From Gaiellasilicea sp038324115 (GTDB lineage: Bacteria > Actinomycetota > Thermoleophilia > Gaiellales > Gaiellaceae), in the NCBI GenBank assembly GCA_038324115.1, contig JBBQHQ010000139.1, positions 1-6,411 on the forward strand: a DNA stretch of 6,411 bases. The letters run 5' to 3'. Positions 4,723-6,411 of the stretch are shown here, one piece after another. The number at the start of each line of letters is the position of its first letter. Position 1 is the stretch's first letter. The notes under the pieces were generated by a model. The model ran no database searches. It worked only from the letters and a program-made list of their open reading frames with translations, and was not told the origin of the DNA. Both the position numbers and the translations under genes were made by a program.

Positions 4723-5967
4723 GTGGGGAGCTTCCGACAGCCGCTGCGGGGCTCTCTCCCAGCCGTGGTGCTCGCCGGCCCGCTCGTCTTCTTCGCGGCC
4801 AGCTGGATCCCGCGCGGGGGCCTCGCGAGCTCCGAGGGCTTCGGCGACCACCAGCTCTACCGCGCGTTCGCGGAGAAGATGCTCGACGGTCAGGTCCCGT
4901 ACCGCGACTTCTTCGTCGAGTACCCGCCGGGGGCGCTGCCGGTCTTCCTCGCGCCCGCAGCCGCAGGCTCGCACTACCCGTTCGCCTTCAAGCTGCTGAT
5001 GGCGGTGCTCGGCGCGCTCACCGTCTTTCTGCTGGGCCTGATCCTCGTCCGGCTCGGCGCCACGGGCCGGCGGCTCGTGCTCGCGATCGCGGCCGCTGCT
5101 CTCGTCCCCTCCTTCTTCGCCACGCTCGGGGTGAACACGTACGACCCATGGCCGACGCTGCTCGTCGTCCTCGCGCTCTGGGCACTGCTCGCGGGCAGGG
5201 AGCGGCTCTCTCTCGCCTCGCTCGGCCTCGCGGCGGCTGCGAAGCTGCTGCCCGCCCTGCTCCTGCCGCTCTTCCTCGCCCACGTCTGGAGGACGTCGGG
5301 CCGGCCGGCGGCGCAGCGGGCCCTGCTCTGGTTCGCAGTCGTCGCGGCGCTGCCGTTCGTCCCCTTCGGCCTCGTCGCGCCCGGTGGGGTCGGCTTCAGC
5401 CTCGAGTCCCAGGCGACCCGGGGGCTCCATGCCGACAGCCTCGGCGCCTCGCTCCTCTTCGCGGCCAATCGGCTCGGCCTCTACGACGCCGCGACAGCCG
5501 TCCAGAACCCGGGCTCGCTGAACGCGATCGGCACCGCCGCCGACGTCGTCGGGGTGATCGCGTCGCTCGCCGTGCTCGCCGCCGTCCTCGCGGTGCTGCG
5601 GCTCTACCTGCGCGGGCCGGCGACCGGGCAGCGGCTCGCGACGGCCGTGGCCGCGACGAGCGCGGCCCCCGTCGCGCTCGGCAAGGTGCTCTCGCCCCAG
5701 TTCCTGACCTGGCTCGTGCCGCTCGTGCCGCTCGTCCCCGGCGCCCTGGGAGTCGCGGCCGTCGCGCTCTTCTGGACGGCCCTGGCGACGACGATCGTCT
5801 TCTTCCTCCACTACGTGACGCCGTTCGACCTCGATGCCGACGTCTGGGTGCTCGTGCTCAGGAACCTGCTGCTCGTGGCGCTGCTCGGGGTGCTGGCCAC
5901 AGCCGCGCGAGCAGGAGCGCGCAGAGGGCGACAAGGACGAGGTTCCGGAGCAGCACCACCCAGCTGA
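4723..5967 (+). CDS. GT87/DUF2029-like integral membrane glycosyltransferase (GT-C fold)
   Basis: A 414-residue polytopic membrane protein; the frame also allows a GTG start at 4687 (426 residues). After the first membrane segment (about 12-29) comes an outside loop with GDHQLYRAFAEKMLDGQVPY and then RDFFVEYPPG (41-70). That is the typical first loop of GT87-type enzymes, and D42 is the candidate catalytic Asp. Further hydrophobic segments follow to the end, including GKVLSPQFLTWLVPLVP (320-336), a hallmark of the family, and a last helix from W375. Enzymes of this type move mannose or arabinose from polyprenyl-phosphate sugars onto lipids or polymers on the outer face; the sugar here is unknown. 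The residues after the last helix (about 395-414, Arg/Gly-rich) are encoded opposite the last helix of the next gene. A 110-bp antisense overlap links it to that paralogue. Confidence 0.85.
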   Translation: MGSFRQPLRGSLPAVVLAGPLVFFAASWIPRGGLASSEGFGDHQLYRAFAEKMLDGQVPYRDFFVEYPPGALPVFLAPAAAGSHYPFAFKLLMAVLGALTVFLLGLILVRLGATGRRLVLAIAAAALVPSFFATLGVNTYDPWPTLLVVLALWALLAGRERLSLASLGLAAAAKLLPALLLPLFLAHVWRTSGRPAAQRALLWFAVVAALPFVPFGLVAPGGVGFSLESQATRGLHADSLGASLLFAANRLGLYDAATAVQNPGSLNAIGTAADVVGVIASLAVLAAVLAVLRLYLRGPATGQRLATAVAATSAAPVALGKVLSPQFLTWLVPLVPLVPGALGVAAVALFWTALATTIVFFLHYVTPFDLDADVWVLVLRNLLLVALLGVLATAARAGARRGRQGRGSGAAPPS

Positions 5968-6118
5968 CCCCGCCAACGGCGACCACCTCGTCGAACCGGC
6001 CAGGGAACCAGGTGTGGGTCAACGCGCACGCGGCGAGGAGCAACGCCGATGCTCGCCGGCCGCAGATCGGCACGAGCGGGATCAACCAGACGAGGTACTG
6101 CGGCGAGAGCACCTTGCC
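5680..6118. repeat. Inverted paralogous gene ends with a 17-bp perfect inverted repeat
   Basis: GGCAAGGTGCTCTCGCC at 5680-5696 recurs exactly on the minus strand at 6118-6102. It encodes GKVLSP in both GT87-like genes. A second matching pair encodes RLGLYDA: plus strand near 5469-5489, minus strand in the region 6306-6330. The arms are the conserved parts of two paralogues placed tail to tail, so this is a coding-derived inverted repeat and not a transposon end. Perfect identity of 17 bp within otherwise diverged copies may reflect shared codon choice or gene conversion. Confidence 0.7.
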
Positions 6119-6411
6119 GAACGTGACGAGGGCGACCGTGGTCGCCGCTGCTGCGAGCGCGAGCCGGGCGGGCGTGGCCGGGCCGCGGAGGTAGAGGAGG
6201 AGCGCGAGCCCGAGCGCCGCGAGCTGCGCGACCGAGTGGAGCGCGCCGACGGCGTTCGCGAGCCTCCCCGCGAGGTCGAGCGAGTAGGGGTCGCCGACGA
6301 CGACGCGGGCGTCATAGAGCCCGAGCCGATCGGCGGCGAGGAGGGCGGAGCCGCCGAGGCTCTCGATCTGGAGGCCGCGGGTCAGCTGGGTCTCGAGGCT
6401 GTAGCCGAGCC
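5858..6411 (-). CDS. Second GT87/DUF2029-like membrane glycosyltransferase, C-terminal part (5' end outside window)
   Basis: The frame is open from the right edge to TGA (complement of 5858-5860), giving the last 183 residues. It starts LGYSLETQLTRGLQIESLGG and continues with RLGLYDA, LLYLRGPAT, GKVLSPQYLVWLIPLVP and a last helix SWVVLLRNLVLVALCALLLARLW. It aligns along its whole length with the C-terminal part of the plus-strand GT87-like protein. For example, 14 of 17 residues match in the GKVLSP block and 18 of 25 in the TRGL-to-YDA block. The catalytic first loop lies outside the window. The short Pro/Ala/Arg tail (PAPRAAPRAAGS) is read from the strand opposite the last helix of the other gene. 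It is probably a functional paralogue with a related acceptor, since reading frame and helices are intact here. Confidence 0.85.
   Translation of the reverse strand, partial: LGYSLETQLTRGLQIESLGGSALLAADRLGLYDARVVVGDPYSLDLAGRLANAVGALHSVAQLAALGLALLLYLRGPATPARLALAAAATTVALVTFGKVLSPQYLVWLIPLVPICGRRASALLLAACALTHTWFPGRFDEVVAVGGVSWVVLLRNLVLVALCALLLARLWPAPRAAPRAAGS

Noticed and set aside
4684..5976. 430-codon minus-strand frame opposite the GT87-like gene
   Set aside because: It is Glu/Arg/Gly-rich (the antisense of hydrophobic Leu/Ala codons) with no recognisable domain; the plus-strand frame has family signatures and membrane helices.
3651..6194. 847-codon open frame on the plus strand opposite the LCP gene and across the GT87-like genes
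   Set aside because: The translation is Arg/Ala/Gly-rich low complexity with no motif, and it lies antisense to strong LCP motifs and out of frame with the GT87-like gene. Long false frames are expected at this GC.

Overview
The window is GC-rich bacterial DNA: a hand count of 5161-5220 gives 44/60 G+C. It has GTG starts, strong GC3 bias and almost no intergenic space. The gene content (a LytR-CpsA-Psr ligase, GT87-type polyprenol-dependent glycosyltransferases, a glycosyltransferase-like protein with an Ig-like domain) and starts that look leaderless fit a high-GC actinobacterium. A deep lineage such as Thermoleophilia is my guess, not something the window proves.

Left part (1-790): the last 44 codons of a tyrosine recombinase run off the left edge. 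Facing it tail to tail, 14 bp away, is a small gene for a membrane-anchored collagen-like/coiled-coil protein. That gene is lower in GC (102/180 over 181-360) and uses more A/T-ending codons than the rest. Its 200-bp upstream region is not coding as far as I can tell. It holds two sets of short direct repeats spaced by about one helical turn: a tandem pair at 632-652 and six CGACA pentamers at 660-756. This part looks like the edge of an integrated element or island carrying one surface-protein gene.

Right part (791-6411): a cell-envelope glycan group of five genes. In order these are a SAM methyltransferase (-), a GT2-like protein with an Ig-like domain and an unrecognised C-terminal domain (+), an LCP-family glycopolymer ligase with an unusual polytopic N-terminus (-), a GT87-like integral membrane glycosyltransferase (+), and the C-terminal part of a second GT87-like paralogue (-) running off the right edge. 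Every neighbour is on the opposite strand, so no two of these genes can share a forward operon. The two divergent gaps are only 23 and 43 bp, and each contains TAnnnT-like -10 hexamers 6-7 nt from a start codon, as expected of leaderless transcripts. The two convergent pairs overlap: by 4 bp (both stops inside one CTAG) and by 110 bp (the GT87 paralogues).

Working model (inference): membrane GT-C enzymes add sugars from polyprenyl-phosphate donors on the outer face. The GT2-like protein and the methyltransferase act on the same or a related glycan in the cytoplasm. The LCP enzyme attaches the finished polymer to the cell wall. I saw no tRNA, rRNA, CRISPR array or convincing intrinsic terminator.
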